64,000 bases of DNA from Onchocerca lupi. Taxonomy: Eukaryota > Nematoda > Chromadorea > Rhabditida > Onchocercidae. Location: positions 62,001 to 126,000 of the forward strand of contig JAOVVO010000029.1 in assembly GCA_028564675.1 (NCBI GenBank), read 5' to 3'. Both the position numbers and the translations under genes were made by a program. Shown piece by piece: positions 1 through 13,300 of the stretch. The notes below the pieces were generated by a model. The model was not told the DNA's origin, did no database searches, and saw only the letters and a program-made list of their open reading frames with translations. The first letter of the stretch is position 1. Each line of letters begins with the position of its first letter.

Positions 1-327
1 GATTCTGGTGAATTATGTACTTTCTCTATTAGTATAATTTGAAAAGGTAATTATAATCATTTAACTAAATTCAATATTTATAAGTATTTAAGTATTTTTA
101 TGTAGTAATATAACGAAGTATATGTTTTGCTTATTTTAATTACTTAATTAGTGTCATTCGTTGTCAATCATTAAACTATTCACAAAGTGATCAGATATCA
201 AAGATGAGAAATCAATCATTGTTTACTTTTTTATTCATTTAACAACTTAATTTATCATTTCATTTTTAATTTGTAAATTTTTTGAATTCTTTCTTTTGAA
301 TTTTTGAACATATCATTTGGTTTGCAG
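1..327. other. Upstream intron or 5' flank of the small heat-shock gene
   Basis: This stretch precedes the first coding exon I can recognise, which follows a TTTGCAG acceptor ending at 327. It is AT-rich and holds no coding exon I can support. It is probably intron, so the true first exon of the heat-shock gene should lie to the left of the window. Confidence 0.6.
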
Positions 328-2821
328 TGGAGATCTGATTTTGATCGAGACGGATTCTGGGATTGGCCATCTGATTGGCCTCGAATGGATGCTGTAATGC
401 CCAGAGTAATGTTTTTCATATTTTAATTTAAACATTAGAAATATATTTGTATGTTTTGTTGATTTTATTGCTAATTTCATTTTTTATTAGAAATTTAGAA
501 ATAAGAAACTAGCAAAATAAGTGAAAATATATTAAAATGAGCAATTTTAAAAGTATGAAAAGAGAAGAAAAGCAAATATATCACATTAGATTTGCAAATG
601 AATCATATGGATTCTAATTTCTTTCATTGCAACTTTTTTACATAAATAAAAGTATCGCCTTAGTTTTTAATATAGAACATTGTGTTTTTTTGAAATTTGA
701 AATTTGAAATTTTTTTTTGAAAATTTTTTATGTCAAATTCCATCACTTTTCATCTCATGTTTATAATCAAAAAAAATTATGATAATAATTTATCATTTAT
801 CATTAGCATTTCATTTTTTCATGCGATAGTCTTATATTCTTTCCACTTTTATTATGATAATATGAAATAACATGAATTAAGAGGAATCTAAGTTTCTGAA
901 TCTCAGCATATATGAATTTTATTCTTATTTCTTATTAATTTTTTTTTTTTAAACTAATGATTTTAATATCGAAATTTTTTTGATTAAATTTTCGAAATAT
1001 TCAAGTTTTCATCACATCTCGATCGTTTGGATCGTAATTGGCGTTCTGATCCATTTTGGCGTGATCTGTATCCACGTTGGGCAGAGCCAATTTTCAAAGA
1101 AGGTATCGATATACGTACGAATATCACCAATAATACGTCACGTTTTGCCGTAGAAATTGATGCATATCAATTTCGACCGGAAGAGATACAGGTTCTTTTC
1201 TCGCTTTCAGATTCCAATTATTCGAAAAATTAGTGTAATTTCCGGAATGAAAAAAAAAAAAATTTTTCTTCTAAACCATTTCATTTGATCTGCCATATTC
1301 CACCATAATTTCCACAATAATGATGAATTTAAATTTTAATGAAAAACCATTTGACAAATCTCAAAATAACTTCATTTCTCATCATCTGAACTATTAGCTA
1401 ATTTAAGGTAAAAACAATAGACGACACGTTATTGATCGAAGGCCGACATGAAGACGTACGTGATCGTGATAATTTCACAAAAATGTATTTCGTACGCAAA
1501 TATCAGCTACCGTTGGACGTAAATCCCAAGGATATTGAAAGTACCATTGATAGTACAGTAAGTCTAAATTATCTCAAATTATCAGTTCTTCAAATTTTTC
1601 ATTATCAATTAGCGTACTATTTGATTACAATCATTAGATCAGTCATTTCCTTATTGATTTTTTGATTACGGTTTATTGATTATTTTGATTACGGATTATA
1701 TAGAGAACAAAATATATTATTCGATGAATTCAAAAGTCTTTTCGGTTCAATTCTAATTCTATGTTTAATGTAAAATTTAAAAAAAAAAAAAAACCATGAA
1801 TAATCAAATATTTGATAAAATTATGATGACAAAAAATATTTCAAATAATGAATTTTAAAAGCAATAAGCATCCAACGCTCATTTTAAATAGTAAGTTAAA
1901 ATTTCGATATTAGTCAATAAACAAATACAGTTAATGAGTTGATAAGTTCATCAATCAATAAAACAATTAGTTTATCAATTTAATTAAGTGGATTTATTGC
2001 TAATTAATAAAATAACGAGCTTATTAACTAAGGAGTTTTAATGATTTAAAATTTAATAGGGTCGTCTATTGGTTGAAGCAAAAAAGCAGCCACAAATTCA
2101 AGGACGTGAACGTATGATTCCAATAGAAGGACCATCACGTCGTGGTGAAGTTCATATGTCACGAAATAATGCTACACGAAGTCATGAAAATTCTGGTTAA
2201 TTTTAATCATAAAAATTCACGAAGATTCATGTCATGAAGTCATGAAGATTCCGATTAATTTTGCCCATAAAGAAGATTCATGTCATGAAGATTCCGATTA
2301 ATTTTGCCCATAAGGAAGATTCATGTCATGAAGATTCCGATTAATTTTGCCCATAAGGAAGATTCATGTCATGAAGTTATGAAGATTCTGGTTAATTTTT
2401 TATAGTCCTATTTAAACTTTTCCAAAATATCAATCAATCATCAACTTATTCTCTATATTGGAAAAAAAAAAAAAGAAGATATATATTTGATTTTTTTCAT
2501 TTTTTTTTTTTTATTTTCTCCAAACGAATCAATCTTAAATGGCCTTTTTTTTTCGGGAAGAAAAGAAAGAAGACAGAGGTCAAGTTTAGGTCATTTTATG
2601 AATTTTTTTTTTTTCTTATAGGTTCATATGAATCACGAAAAATGCATCAACAATCAACACCTAATCATCGTTCACACAGTTCATATTCGTATGAGCATAG
2701 TCGTACAACTACCGGTGGTAGCTCACCAAGTGATACTTATCGTGAACACAATATTCCAATCACCGAAACCGGAATGAGTTCACGAATTGGCGAAAAAAAA
2801 GCTTCCGGTTGCTACATTTAA
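328..2821 (+). CDS. hsp-43: Small heat-shock protein, HSP20/alpha-crystallin family (5' partial)
   Basis: Five exons are seen: 328-405, 1006-1191, 1408-1557, 2060-2195 and 2622-2821, with phases that join without a break (249 residues in the window). The N-terminal part is tryptophan-rich (DPFWRDLYPRW), like the WDPF region of animal small heat-shock proteins. The alpha-crystallin domain runs over exons 2-4: RFAVEIDAYQFRPEEIQ, then DDTLLIEGRHEDVRDRD, then YQLPLDVNPKDIESTIDS and GRLLVEAKK. After it comes a hydrophilic Ser/Tyr-rich tail ending in GCYI. The family forms oligomers that hold unfolding proteins in a refoldable state in the cytoplasm. The first exon lies outside the window. The name hsp-43 is my best match among nematode small heat-shock proteins, from the IEGRHEDVRDRDNFTKMYF core and GRERMIPIEG tail. 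The family call is firm; the orthologue call is less so (about 0.6). Confidence 0.9.
2196..2400 (+). repeat. 43-bp minisatellite at the start of heat-shock intron 4
   Basis: Tandem copies of a roughly 43-bp unit (GAAGATTCATGTCATGAAG followed by ATTCCGATTAATTTTGCCC and CATAAG) begin just after the exon 4 donor. There are about three full copies plus partial ones. The unit resembles the exon-intron junction itself (CATGAAAATTCTG|GTTAAT). Confidence 0.85.
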
Positions 2822-3112
2822 ACAAAAATTAATCATTTTAGTAACATAAAAACTTTGCATCCATCTTATTTGTAAAAATTAAATTATGCGAAATTAAATT
2901 TTCATAGGATTACGTTTACGTGATGTCAATTTCATATATCATTTAAATTTCAAAATTATTCGGATTTTTTATAAAAGATAAAATTAAGCAAATTCGTTGT
3001 AAATTTGGTCAAAGTTAAACCCGCCAAATTTTTGTGAAAAAAAAAAAATAGCTTAAATTAGTTGAAAAACCGAAATTACAGTAAATTTCAGTCATAAATG
3101 TTGAAATTTCAG

Positions 3113-3312
3113 AATTTCATTCTCATGAAAGACGTGCACATGAGGAATATCGTTCGGAATCCAAAAATGACTATCGCAGTCAATCATCCAGACAAGATAG
3201 CGGTTTTCAGGATAATGGTTCCGTATCCATCAAACAAGATGAAAGTCGAAATGGTGATACAAATTCTAACGGTGTTCGTAATATACCGATTCTTCGAAAA
3301 ACATTCAAATAA
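3113..3312 (+). CDS. hsp-43: Alternative last exon of the small heat-shock gene
   Basis: An open segment follows a TTTCAG acceptor at 3107-3112 and ends at TAA 3310-3312. It starts EFHSHERRAHEEYRSE and ends IPILRKTFK: hydrophilic, Ser/Arg/Glu-rich, like the tail before it. Exon 5 can join it in frame by a donor at 2808 (G|GTTGCT, phase 1) or at the GGTGGT near 2715 (also phase 1). The joined product would be about 62 residues longer than the one stopping at 2821 if the 2808 donor is used. Both donors are weak, so this is probably an alternative 3' exon rather than the main form. No cDNA is available to me. Confidence 0.6.
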
Positions 3313-4389
3313 ATTCAAACTGCTGAATACTTTGAAATTATATAAGCCGAAGCTTAATATGAAAAGTATGTACCTTATCTTTCGAGAGATTTACGATTTT
3401 TCCATTGATATAAATATTAAATGGAAAATAAAAAGTATTCCTCATTTAATTATCTTCAATCGGGAGAAAAAAAAAAGAGAAAATAAAAATATTGATTGCT
3501 TATCTACGTAATTTCGCTAAAGTATATTTTCGATAAGAAAATCATAAAAAAAAAAAAAAACAAAAAACAAAATATGAAAATTAAAACAGAATTTGCTTAT
3601 TTGCTTAATGTACCGTATTATTATCGTTTTTCTTTTAATTTCCAATGTTATTAAGTCATTTATTCTTATCGATTATTATATCTGAATATAAAAAAATGGC
3701 TTCTTGTAATACGATAAACTTTCTTTTTTCTTTTTTTTTTTATTTAAATGATACAGTTCTTACAGAATCTAACAATATCTATGAATCTTCTCGATAATGA
3801 CAAATAGACATAATGCATTGTCAGTTTTATCCTCCATCGTATAGACTCTCATCTTCTTGGAAAATGCTACACGAATTATCACGCTATGATTATAACTGAT
3901 GTAAAGCGATTTTGTATTGCTATGGCTATGAAGTACATTTCATAGCATACAATTCTAACTATAAAAAGCGGTAAACAAGTGGTTTCCTGCACAAATCAAT
4001 TGTCTAGAAATGTTGGCGAATAGTTTACTACATTATGCCATATAATATGCCGTATTTTTCCGAGAAATGAGTTATTATACGATATCACAGCTTCAGATTC
4101 CTTGCTCAAACTGCTTATTTAATCAATTCAATTTGAAGCAACACAAACTCTTAAACTGAATTACAACAATGAATTCCTGTCATTAAAAGGCAAACATAAT
4201 TCTAGCAAAATAAACTATAGAATGATCATTATATAATGAGGTATTCACATCAAAAAAATATTAAACCACCAAATATAACATTGTGAACAGTAGATTCTAT
4301 TCATACTCTCACATAAGATACAAGATTGTCGTTTTCTCTACAAACATAAGGATCATAGAACACTGATCACAATGGTTAATAAATCCATT
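3313..4389. other. Intergenic region between convergent genes
   Basis: This holds the 3' flank of the heat-shock gene and that of the GPALPP1 gene on the other strand. There are poly-A and poly-T runs near 3540-3560 and 3720-3740. No coding, RNA gene or repeat family was recognised. Confidence 0.6.
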
Positions 4390-7300
4390 TCAAAGAAATT
4401 TTTGTGAAGTGGACGAAGCAAAGCGGGAATTAAGTTGTCCACAACGTTCCTTGATTGCATCTGCATTCAAATTTCCCGTCCGTCCAAAAGCATGATTCTG
4501 GAAAAAAATGAAAGTTGTTGCTTCTGAAAATTAATTTAGAAAAGAAAAGTTTTCCCGATATTCTTGAGCAGCTTTGAAACAACGCAACAGAAGCAGAAAT
4601 AAATGACTAAAGAAAAAAGAATTCTGAAAATAACTTACATCCAAGTCCTTATTTCGATCAAATGGTCGCCGCGTTGCTACAACCGTTCCCTAGAAAAATA
4701 ACATATTTGAACATTTTGTATTCGAAATATATTCGAAAAAAGTAAGTTTGTATTTTGCCGCATTATAGTACTTTATTAAAGATAAAATATATCATAATGG
4801 AAAGAGATCACAACAAAACGATAATAGAATCGAATTATTTAATAGAAAGCCATCTGAAATACTATCTGTTATAATCATAAAAACTGTACGTTCTCGTCGG
4901 TATCATGTTTTCGTTTTCTTTGGTGAATATCCAGCAATGATTCCACACGATCTTTCTGAAAAAGAAAAAAGAATCAATCAGCTAGAATCGTGATAAAATC
5001 GACAGATATCAATACAATTCAAAAAATATGGCATAAAGGAATCCAGTATTAACAGAGTGAAAAAGATGTTTTATCAGAATATCGATGGGCAAAAGATCTA
5101 ACAAAAATCAAGACAGACAACAAAATAAATATTAAAAGTCATAAATGTACTTCGAAAGCTGCTATACATCGAGCTTGAATAGCATCAGCACTCCTGTTAC
5201 ATTGTGTTTCAGAGGATAGCCCACTCGGTCCTGCACCGGATTGATCACCTCGCTCCTTGAAGATGAAAGACATTTAAATGAACTACTAATTTAATTATTG
5301 AAATTGACAGTATGGTAAAGGATAAACCCTCGTTCACTGCATGTAAAGAAAATTAGAACATTTTCACAGGATGACAAAAATTTTAAAATCTCGATAAATT
5401 TATGAGCGAAAGGAACCAACAAATAGAATGACAGTTATTCCAGCAAATCCACTGATAGATATTTAATTATTCAAAAATTTGGATGAAAAAAAAATAGCGA
5501 GGAACTTCATATTAAACAGCCTTTACCAATCGCTTTTTCCTTTCCGCTGGAGTTTCCGTCCATTCAAGTTTCGCTTTTTCGGCTGCAGCTTCGCTTTTTT
5601 CGTCTTTCGCTAATGAAAATGTTTTGGTTGATAAACCATAAATACCGAAACGCTTCGGTGGTTGCGTCATCCATTCTGGTCGTTTACATGTAGATCTCTA
5701 AAAAAACAAAAATTGCCGAACTTTGCAGATTCGGTGGAAAAGACTGTTAAAATAAAATTATGATTTAATTTTCCGTATCTAAACGTTTAATTTTCAGCTC
5801 AATTCTTTGTTACCTTGTTTGCTTCCAACATTTCTAGACGTACTAATCTCTCTGCATATTCACCTTCTGCATTTCCTTTTTGCTCCCAAGGAGGAACTGG
5901 ACCTAAAACATTAGACCACTTCAGCATTGGAAGATTTGGTAAAACGTATTTTCAAATTTAAAAAACAATTCTTTCTCGAAATTTGGGTGTCACCGACCAC
6001 CAATACGACTAGTAAAAATTGAAAAATTAAAAAAAATGCTTTATAAATTGAACAACAATAATAAAAACTCGGACCGAAAACATCAGTATTATCATCATCA
6101 TTGTCGTGACCACAAGTCTCATCATCAATAGGTACTTCAACGTCGAAGTCTTTCTCAGCGGATGTAGATGGCTTATTTTGCAAATCATAAGGTACTGCTG
6201 GACCGTAAACATCTCCGCTGTCCTCTTCATCATCGTTCTAAAATTAAATCTCATTTACAAAATGTAAAAAAAAAAAAAAAATAGTGACGTTATGCAAAAA
6301 ATTCAGAAAATCACAAGCTATCGAAAACATATATTTAAAAAAATGAAAACAAACTCCTAAATTCGCAACTGTTGGTAGCTGATCTGGCATTGACGGACCA
6401 ATCAGTCTTTTCGACGAGTAGTGTACACTTGAAGAATGCGTTTCTCCAGGTTCTGGAGGAGGTAATAAAAAATTTTCTGTAAAAGAAAACTAAATGTAAA
6501 GTAATACATAAACAATATTGGAGATATCATAAATAATTTTAGATATAATATTGGGTATATCGATACCGATGTATCATTATGCCAATTTATTTATCAGATA
6601 AATTAAAACAAAAAAAAATTAAGAACACGTATGAAGTGAATGGACCGAAAATTGTGGTGGAGACAAATATAAATATTTGTTTTGAAATATATTGATTGAA
6701 ATTTTTAAATGAAAAATCCAACTTCTTGCAAAATGAAAGTTACCTCGCGAACGCTTTGTTTCTTCTTCTGGAAGCGAAGGTGCGAATGTTTCTGATGAAT
6801 TTGGCACAGTTGGACCAAAAGAGGAAGACTGAGAGGATGAAGACGGAAAACTGCTCGAAAATTGCACTACAAAATTCATAACTCGTATTATATAATAAAT
6901 CCGAAAAGCCAATAAAAGTATAAGATTTAATGGGATTTCGGGTTAAATATTTAGCTAACGGGAATTTTTTGCCGGAAATCGCTATTTAATATAAACAAAA
7001 AAAGCAACGAACAAAATCCGATGCCGATGCATTAGTTATGTTTTAGATCTACTTACAAAACGAGCACATATTTGGCACTGAGGACTGAGAATCGCCTTCA
7101 TCGGGATCTTCCGGGTCTCCAGGATCTTCTGGATCATCTTCTTCGCTGCTATTCGTAAGCCCAGGAGGTAAAGAAAGTCCTAAAAAGACTAGTTTCAGGA
7201 TGACTCAATATAAACTTATTTTCTATTTTTATTTCAAAGTTCATACTAAAAAAAATATCAACCGTATAGTTGTTGATCAGAGGATGATGTAGTGCCAAGT

Positions 7301-7656
7301 TCGTTCACACTGTTTGGTAATTGATCGAGATATGAAAATGAACTATTGCTTTGCGTAAGACCTGCTTCATCCGCACTCACTTGAATTTGTCTTCTTGATG
7401 TATAAAATCCTTAAAAAATGAATAAGTGAATAGAAATTAGAACAGCAGTTCAGTGAGTATTCCACTGATAAATTTTTTAAAAAATATAGCAAAAATCACC
7501 TGGTGGCGCGATAAGATCAAAACTCCTTGAATGACAGTCTTGTTCATCAGTTTCATGATCTGAACCACTGTTATAATCTAGCTCTTCCGAACGATCAAAT
7601 TCATCCCATGAAGGACCCTGCATCGTACAGTCTGATGGCAAACGAGGCGATGACAT
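4390..7656 (-). CDS. GPALPP1: GPALPP motifs-containing protein 1 (DUF3752 family)
   Basis: Twelve exons on - join in phase to about 476 residues: 7656-7500, 7409-7263, 7179-7057, 6866-6744, 6476-6355, 6237-6069, 5902-5814, 5697-5527, 5255-5151, 4955-4890, 4689-4639 and 4497-4390. The first two thirds are acidic and Ser/Pro-rich with spaced degenerate GPALPP-like motifs (FGPTVPNSS, IGPSMPDQLP, YGPAVPYDL). The C-terminal third is the DUF3752 signature: RPEWMTQPPKRFGIYGL, WTETPAERKKR, ESLLDIHQRKRKH, RPFDRNKDLD and LNSRFASSTSQKFL at the end. The family is eukaryote-wide with a poorly known, probably nuclear, role. ATG 7656 follows an AAG at 7661-7659 that could be a cis or trans acceptor, so an upstream exon is not excluded. 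The exon 6 donor at 6068 (A|GTTTTT) is my choice over G|GTCCGA a few bases earlier; both keep phase. Confidence 0.87.
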
Positions 7657-10014
7657 TCCTTAAATGAAATAAAATTCCATTCTTAACGCTGAACGATTAC
7701 GAAAATCACTAAACGATTTTAGCTTTATTATGATTATAAAAGTCTAATGTGTGTTAACCAAACATCTCCAATTTCGTCTACTTCCCAATTAATTTTGATT
7801 AACGAATTGAAAAATTCTAATAAATATGAATGTAAAAGGTGAAAACAGGAATTACTTGTTTTCACATTACATATTAAATAATAAAAAAGCAGAAGAAAAA
7901 ATAAACAAGACCACATGATGAATAAACAATGATGCAATGCATCACGCAACATAAAAAGTAAAAATTGATGCCATACTGATAAAAAATATAAAAAATAGTA
8001 CAAGTAATGCGATTCTAATCACCATATTTCTATGAAATGAAATGAAAATGATTTGAAACAGACTATCAATGAAGTTACTATGCAATGAAAAGTGATACGA
8101 TCCGTATCTCAACAACACTTATACAAAGACTACTTGTTAACACAGCAATTTCCTCGAAATCAAAATTCAAAAAAAGAAACGATCAAAACTACAACACAAT
8201 TTGCTTAGCTTGAATCTTGCTTTGCACGATAATAAAAATTATTAAAATTGGCGATAATACGAATGATAACTGACAAATAAGAATATGAAAACTGTTAAAC
8301 AACTGTTTTTCAATCAAATTTAACCCTCAATCTATGGAGAACATTTGGACTTACCACAACGAGATGCATAGTTTAAGACATAAATTTTCTCACGATTTAT
8401 TTCTTAACTATAAGCTGCAAAGAGCACATTATCTTGAGAGTTTATGGATTAAATAAACAAGACAAAGAAATGTCTATCATGCAGAATTTAAGAAAACTAG
8501 CAAAAAATTATGCATTGCACGTAAACTATCATTGTTACAAGTTATTCGTTATAAATCCATTAAATTTCTCCAATTCTTTCTTTGGCCGGTACTAACTGAT
8601 GTGTAATTCTACGGAACAAGCCATGTTTACAAGAAATTTAATTTACGTTTAATATTTTAGCACTCCGAAGAGTCTGTTTCCTTTTATAATTCAATATTTC
8701 AATTCTAACTTTTTGTTAATAAAGAAAAATATTAGACTTTCAGGGCAAAAAAACTGAACTGTGGAAAGAGAATGAACTGTTAGAATGAATTACGTTCGTG
8801 CATACGTGAATGACTGGTGTATGTGCGTATGTGCACAGGTGTATTGGATGTTTTAGAAATTTTAGCGAAAATGGCACTAAAAATCAAAGCCTATTATGGT
8901 TAGAAGAAATTTCAGCCCGAAATTATGAATAATTAGTGATGAAAATGAGAAAATACGAAGCGATATGAAGCAAAATTATCGAATAATTATATCACTCTAG
9001 TCGAGAGCACGCAGCACGCCGCACGCGCAAAATGCACGATTTATCAGCACGCAAAACCACTCCCTAACGTAACTCGGTTGCCGTGTGTAGGACGGCCAGT
9101 GAACTCAGTGCAACAAGGTGTATCCCATAAAGAATGCTCGTAATATTGCTTAATTTCAAGTCTTTAGAGGTCATTTTGTAAAGGTCATTTTTAGGGTTAT
9201 GGAAGAATTTCTCTTCTTTGATAATTTTCAAGATATAATCTTTCATTTAACTATTTTTGGCAGATTTTGTTTGCCATAAATAATGACTTAAAAGTCATTC
9301 AATTTTGCATAATTAAAGTTTTTTATTATAAAATTTTTAATTAAACTGAAATTATGGTGTTTTTATTGTAAAAATTCTTAATTAAACTAAAATTTTGAAT
9401 GTTTTGTTGTTGAAAAAGTTTAATTTTAAATTTTAATATTAATGCCATCAATGATATGACATGAATCGGATCGATGTAATAGTATGTTGTCGCAAAAATA
9501 TGAAAATGTTAGATAAACAATTTTCACTTTTCCGAAGTAAATATGAAAAAACCGGTCTTTTTCTTTCTTCCTATTTCTTTTTTCTTCACCTTATGCCAAT
9601 ATGAAATAGTTTATGATTGCCAACTTTCTGTTAGAAGAAACAGTAACAAAAATAAAAAAAGAAAAGGAAATTTAAAAAAAAAAAAAGGAAAATTTAAGGA
9701 TAGAAAGGATGAAATATTATGGGTAATTAATAAATTAAAGATAAAAAGGATGAAATATTATGGATAAATGATAGATATTAGACGATTTAGTTTAAAAATT
9801 GCTTATTTTTGATGGTAAATCATTGCTTTTTTTCTTCTTGCCTTATGTTGAGACACACAGATCCATACCAAACTCTCTCTCTTATATTCCTTTCTTTTTC
9901 GGTATTTATCTGTGCGAGAAACCATTCTTATTGACATTCCTGCTGATACTATTGTAGCAGAATTGATTCATATATATATATATTTATGTTCGATCGCTGA
10001 CCTTTAATTCTTAT

Positions 10015-10050
<36 letters not shown>

Positions 10051-10389
10051 CCTTTCCCTCTCTCTCTGCTTCCTTATATAGTTGGTTAATTGAAATTAAG
10101 ATTGTCCATGGTTTTCGGATTTAAATTTTTTTGAATAAATTGAGTATTGGTGTAGAAATTTCATCGTTTAAAATGTAGTATTAATGTAAAATGTAGTATC
10201 ATTTCTATGTTTCCATCGTTATGAAGCATTAATTGTTTACTGAACAAATGCAAGATCATTTGCAATGAATAAAATTATTTTTTTGATGATTACAGTAATT
10301 TTGTTTGTTACAGTAATTCAAGAAATAAATTCTTCAAAGCAGTCCAACTGCATTAAGAAAATTGATGAGAATTGCAGTACAGTATAGTG
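7657..10389. promoter_or_regulatory. Divergent intergenic region between GPALPP1 and the MST kinase
   Basis: About 2.7 kb separates two genes facing away from each other, so promoters for both are expected here. I see no coding exon. Visible structure is a GC-rich patch at about 9000-9120 with several GCACGC units, an 18-bp direct repeat (AAGGATGAAATATTATGG) near 9705 and 9747, and a (TC)n tract at about 10018-10070. A possible spliced-leader acceptor (GCAG near 10374-10377) lies just before the kinase ATG. Confidence 0.55.
10018..10070. repeat. (TC)n microsatellite
   Basis: An almost perfect CT dinucleotide run, broken by a CCCCCTTTCCC patch, lies about 320 bp upstream of the kinase start codon. 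Confidence 0.95.
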
Positions 10390-13300
10390 ATGTCGATGAA
10401 AGATGAAGATCACTGCAATTCTGAAATATCCAGGTGATAATAGCATTTCATGCAACTATTTGTTTGCCTTTTTTTGTCTGAATTTTCAAATATCACGAAA
10501 GTATGATTCTGGATTTAATTGTTATTTTTCGAAAATTCTGCTTTTATCTTTGATGATATTAGGTTTTTTATTATTCGACCGATTTGGAATAAATTTTAGG
10601 TGGAATCTAAAAAATTGCTTTGAATTCTGTACTTATACAGTTAATTCGAGAAGTTATTGAAATGTTATTATTTAAAATTTTCATCTTTTATTCTTTTTTT
10701 ATAGAGACCGATTTAAATTGGATGCGGTTTCATTGAATAAGCCGCCAGAAGAAGTATTTGATGTCGTCGGGAAACTTGGAGAAGGGTTTGATTTTATATC
10801 TATCGACTTTTTTAAATTTATGATAATCTTTTGTTAATAGATATTGTTTATACAATAAAATATTTACAGTCATCTGCTTTTTAATTTACTATCATTACTT
10901 CTCATGTACGATTGGAATTTTTAGATAAAGTGATTAAAAAAAGAAGGCTTTAGGAAATTATTAGCTATACTTAAAAAAGGCGAGATTCTTGCATATCTAT
11001 AAATCTTGAGTAAGTCAAGAATAACATCTGCATAAGAAAATATAAATTATCGAAGCCTATACGGAATTCTTACACGTCCACTGCATAAAACTTTACGTCC
11101 AGTCTTTTGATATTTCATCTCAGATATAATTTAGAATTCTAAATATATGTTCAAAACATATATATGGGAGAATTATCAATTAAAATTGTCAGTTTTCTCC
11201 ACCGGTTTTGGAAAAATTTTTTAGATCGTATGGATCAGTGCACAAAGCAATTCATAAGGAAACGGGACATGTGTTGGCAGTTAAGAAAGTACCTGTAGAT
11301 ACAGACTTGCAAGAAATAATCAAAGAAATTAGCATAATGCAACAATGTGACAGTAAATATGTTGTCAAATATTACGGTTCATACTTCAAGAATTCCGATC
11401 TTTGGGTAGTTGTTTTTCATTTTACGTATATATGATTTGATTACTGAAAACAATTTGGAAAGAAATAGGAAATATCAAAAGGATTAGTATACGTGAAGAA
11501 ATTCAATTGTTTTTCTGAGGCCGCTGTTAATACTGCATAATATTTGGCAGTGAATAGACTTAAAAAATCATTGCTGCAAAAATTTTTTGCAAATAATCAC
11601 GAATAATCTTTCACAATATTCAAGATTTCATACTTTTAAGATTGTTATGGAATACTGTGGCGCTGGTTCAGTTTCTGATATTATGAGAATTCGTAAAAAG
11701 ACATTGAATGAAGCAGAAATTGGTGCTGTTACTAGGTGGTTAAATTGTATCTTTACTAGCTTTTTAGTAATTATTAGAAATGAAACTTTTGTGAAGATTT
11801 CAAAGAATTCTTTGTTTATTTTCAGGGATGTTTTGAAAGGCTTACGTTACTTGCATGATTTGAAGAAAATCCATCGAGATATCAAAGCTGGTAACATATT
11901 ATTGAATGCAGAAGGTCATGGAAAATTAGCAGACTTTGGTGTAGCTGGCCAGTTAACGGTATATCAATCGTTAGATAAAATCTAATAAAAATCCTTTTTT
12001 AGAGTGCTGAATTAAAAAGTTTCACTTTACATTGTTTCTTTACAGGATACTATGGCTAAAAGAAACACTGTTATTGGAACCCCGTTTTGGATGGCACCAG
12101 AAGTGATTCAAGAAATTGGTTATGATACGAAAGCTGATATTTGGTCACTTGGGATCACTGCTATGGAAATGGCTGAAGGTCGTCCACCACACGCTGATAT
12201 CCATCCAATGAGGGTTTGTGCTAATCCTGAAGCTGTGAATTTTACGTTTAATTACTTTTATGGTTGTTAAGATTTCACCAATCACAAATAAGGAGGTCAT
12301 TTTAATCTGAAAATAAATCATGGAGAATTACGTTTTATTATATTTGTAAACATTCTTCCCTAAACTTCAGGCAATTTTCATGATTCCAACAAAACCACCA
12401 CCAACACTGAGATCAGAAGCAGATTGGTCGCAAGATTTTGTAAATTTCGTTGGTCAATGTTTAATCAAAAATCCTGATGAGAGAAAATCTGCCCATGATT
12501 TGCTAGAGGTATGGAAATATTTTATGCACTAGGAGGAGAGCTGAAGTTTATGAATTCTTTGATGGATGTTGAAATAGTGAAGAAGTGAAAAGCTCAGATA
12601 TTTGCATTTCAAACATATCTATTATTGTTTTAAACTGATAAAAAATTTTTTTCTTTTCTTCAGTTATTTTTGAAAGGTAATCAGAACTTGAAAGTATAAG
12701 ATCTTTTATGTTTATCAATAATTGATTGATTGTTAGATAAACTTGGAAATATTTGATATGTATTTAAACTTTTTCAAGCATCCATTTGTGGTTAATGCAT
12801 CACCATCGTCCGTTTTATTAAATATGATTGATGAAGCTCGGGTCATCGCTGATTCTGCTGCTCAAGAAATTCAGGTTCTTTTTAGATTTAATTCTTTTTG
12901 TGATCTTATTTTCTAGTAATATTTTCTATTTTTTAATTAATTTAGAAACGTACACTCGAAGAAACGGGTGATGCAACTCTAATAAATGAAAGGATACATG
13001 GTGATGAATCCAGTGAAATGGAAGATATGACACTTATAAGACATGAAGTTCTATCAACACCAACTAATGGTATATTACATCCCGTCATTTTTTTTTTTTT
13101 TTTGCTATTTTATTTGATTCATATAGTTTTCATTTGAGTTTATGCGAACTTTCCTAATTATTTTATTCTTACCTGTTTTAACACTAGAAAATTTTGAACT
13201 TAGAAAGAAATGGATCTCAAAATCTCAAATCTCAAAGTTTTCTATTTTGTTTGAACTAATGTTTGAAAAGTCGAGTTTCAGAAGATTCTTACAAAATGCT

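Noticed and set aside
7734..8003. Hydrophobic - strand open frame upstream of GPALPP1
   Set aside because: Low-complexity Phe/Leu run typical of AT-rich DNA, no splice link to the GPALPP1 start.
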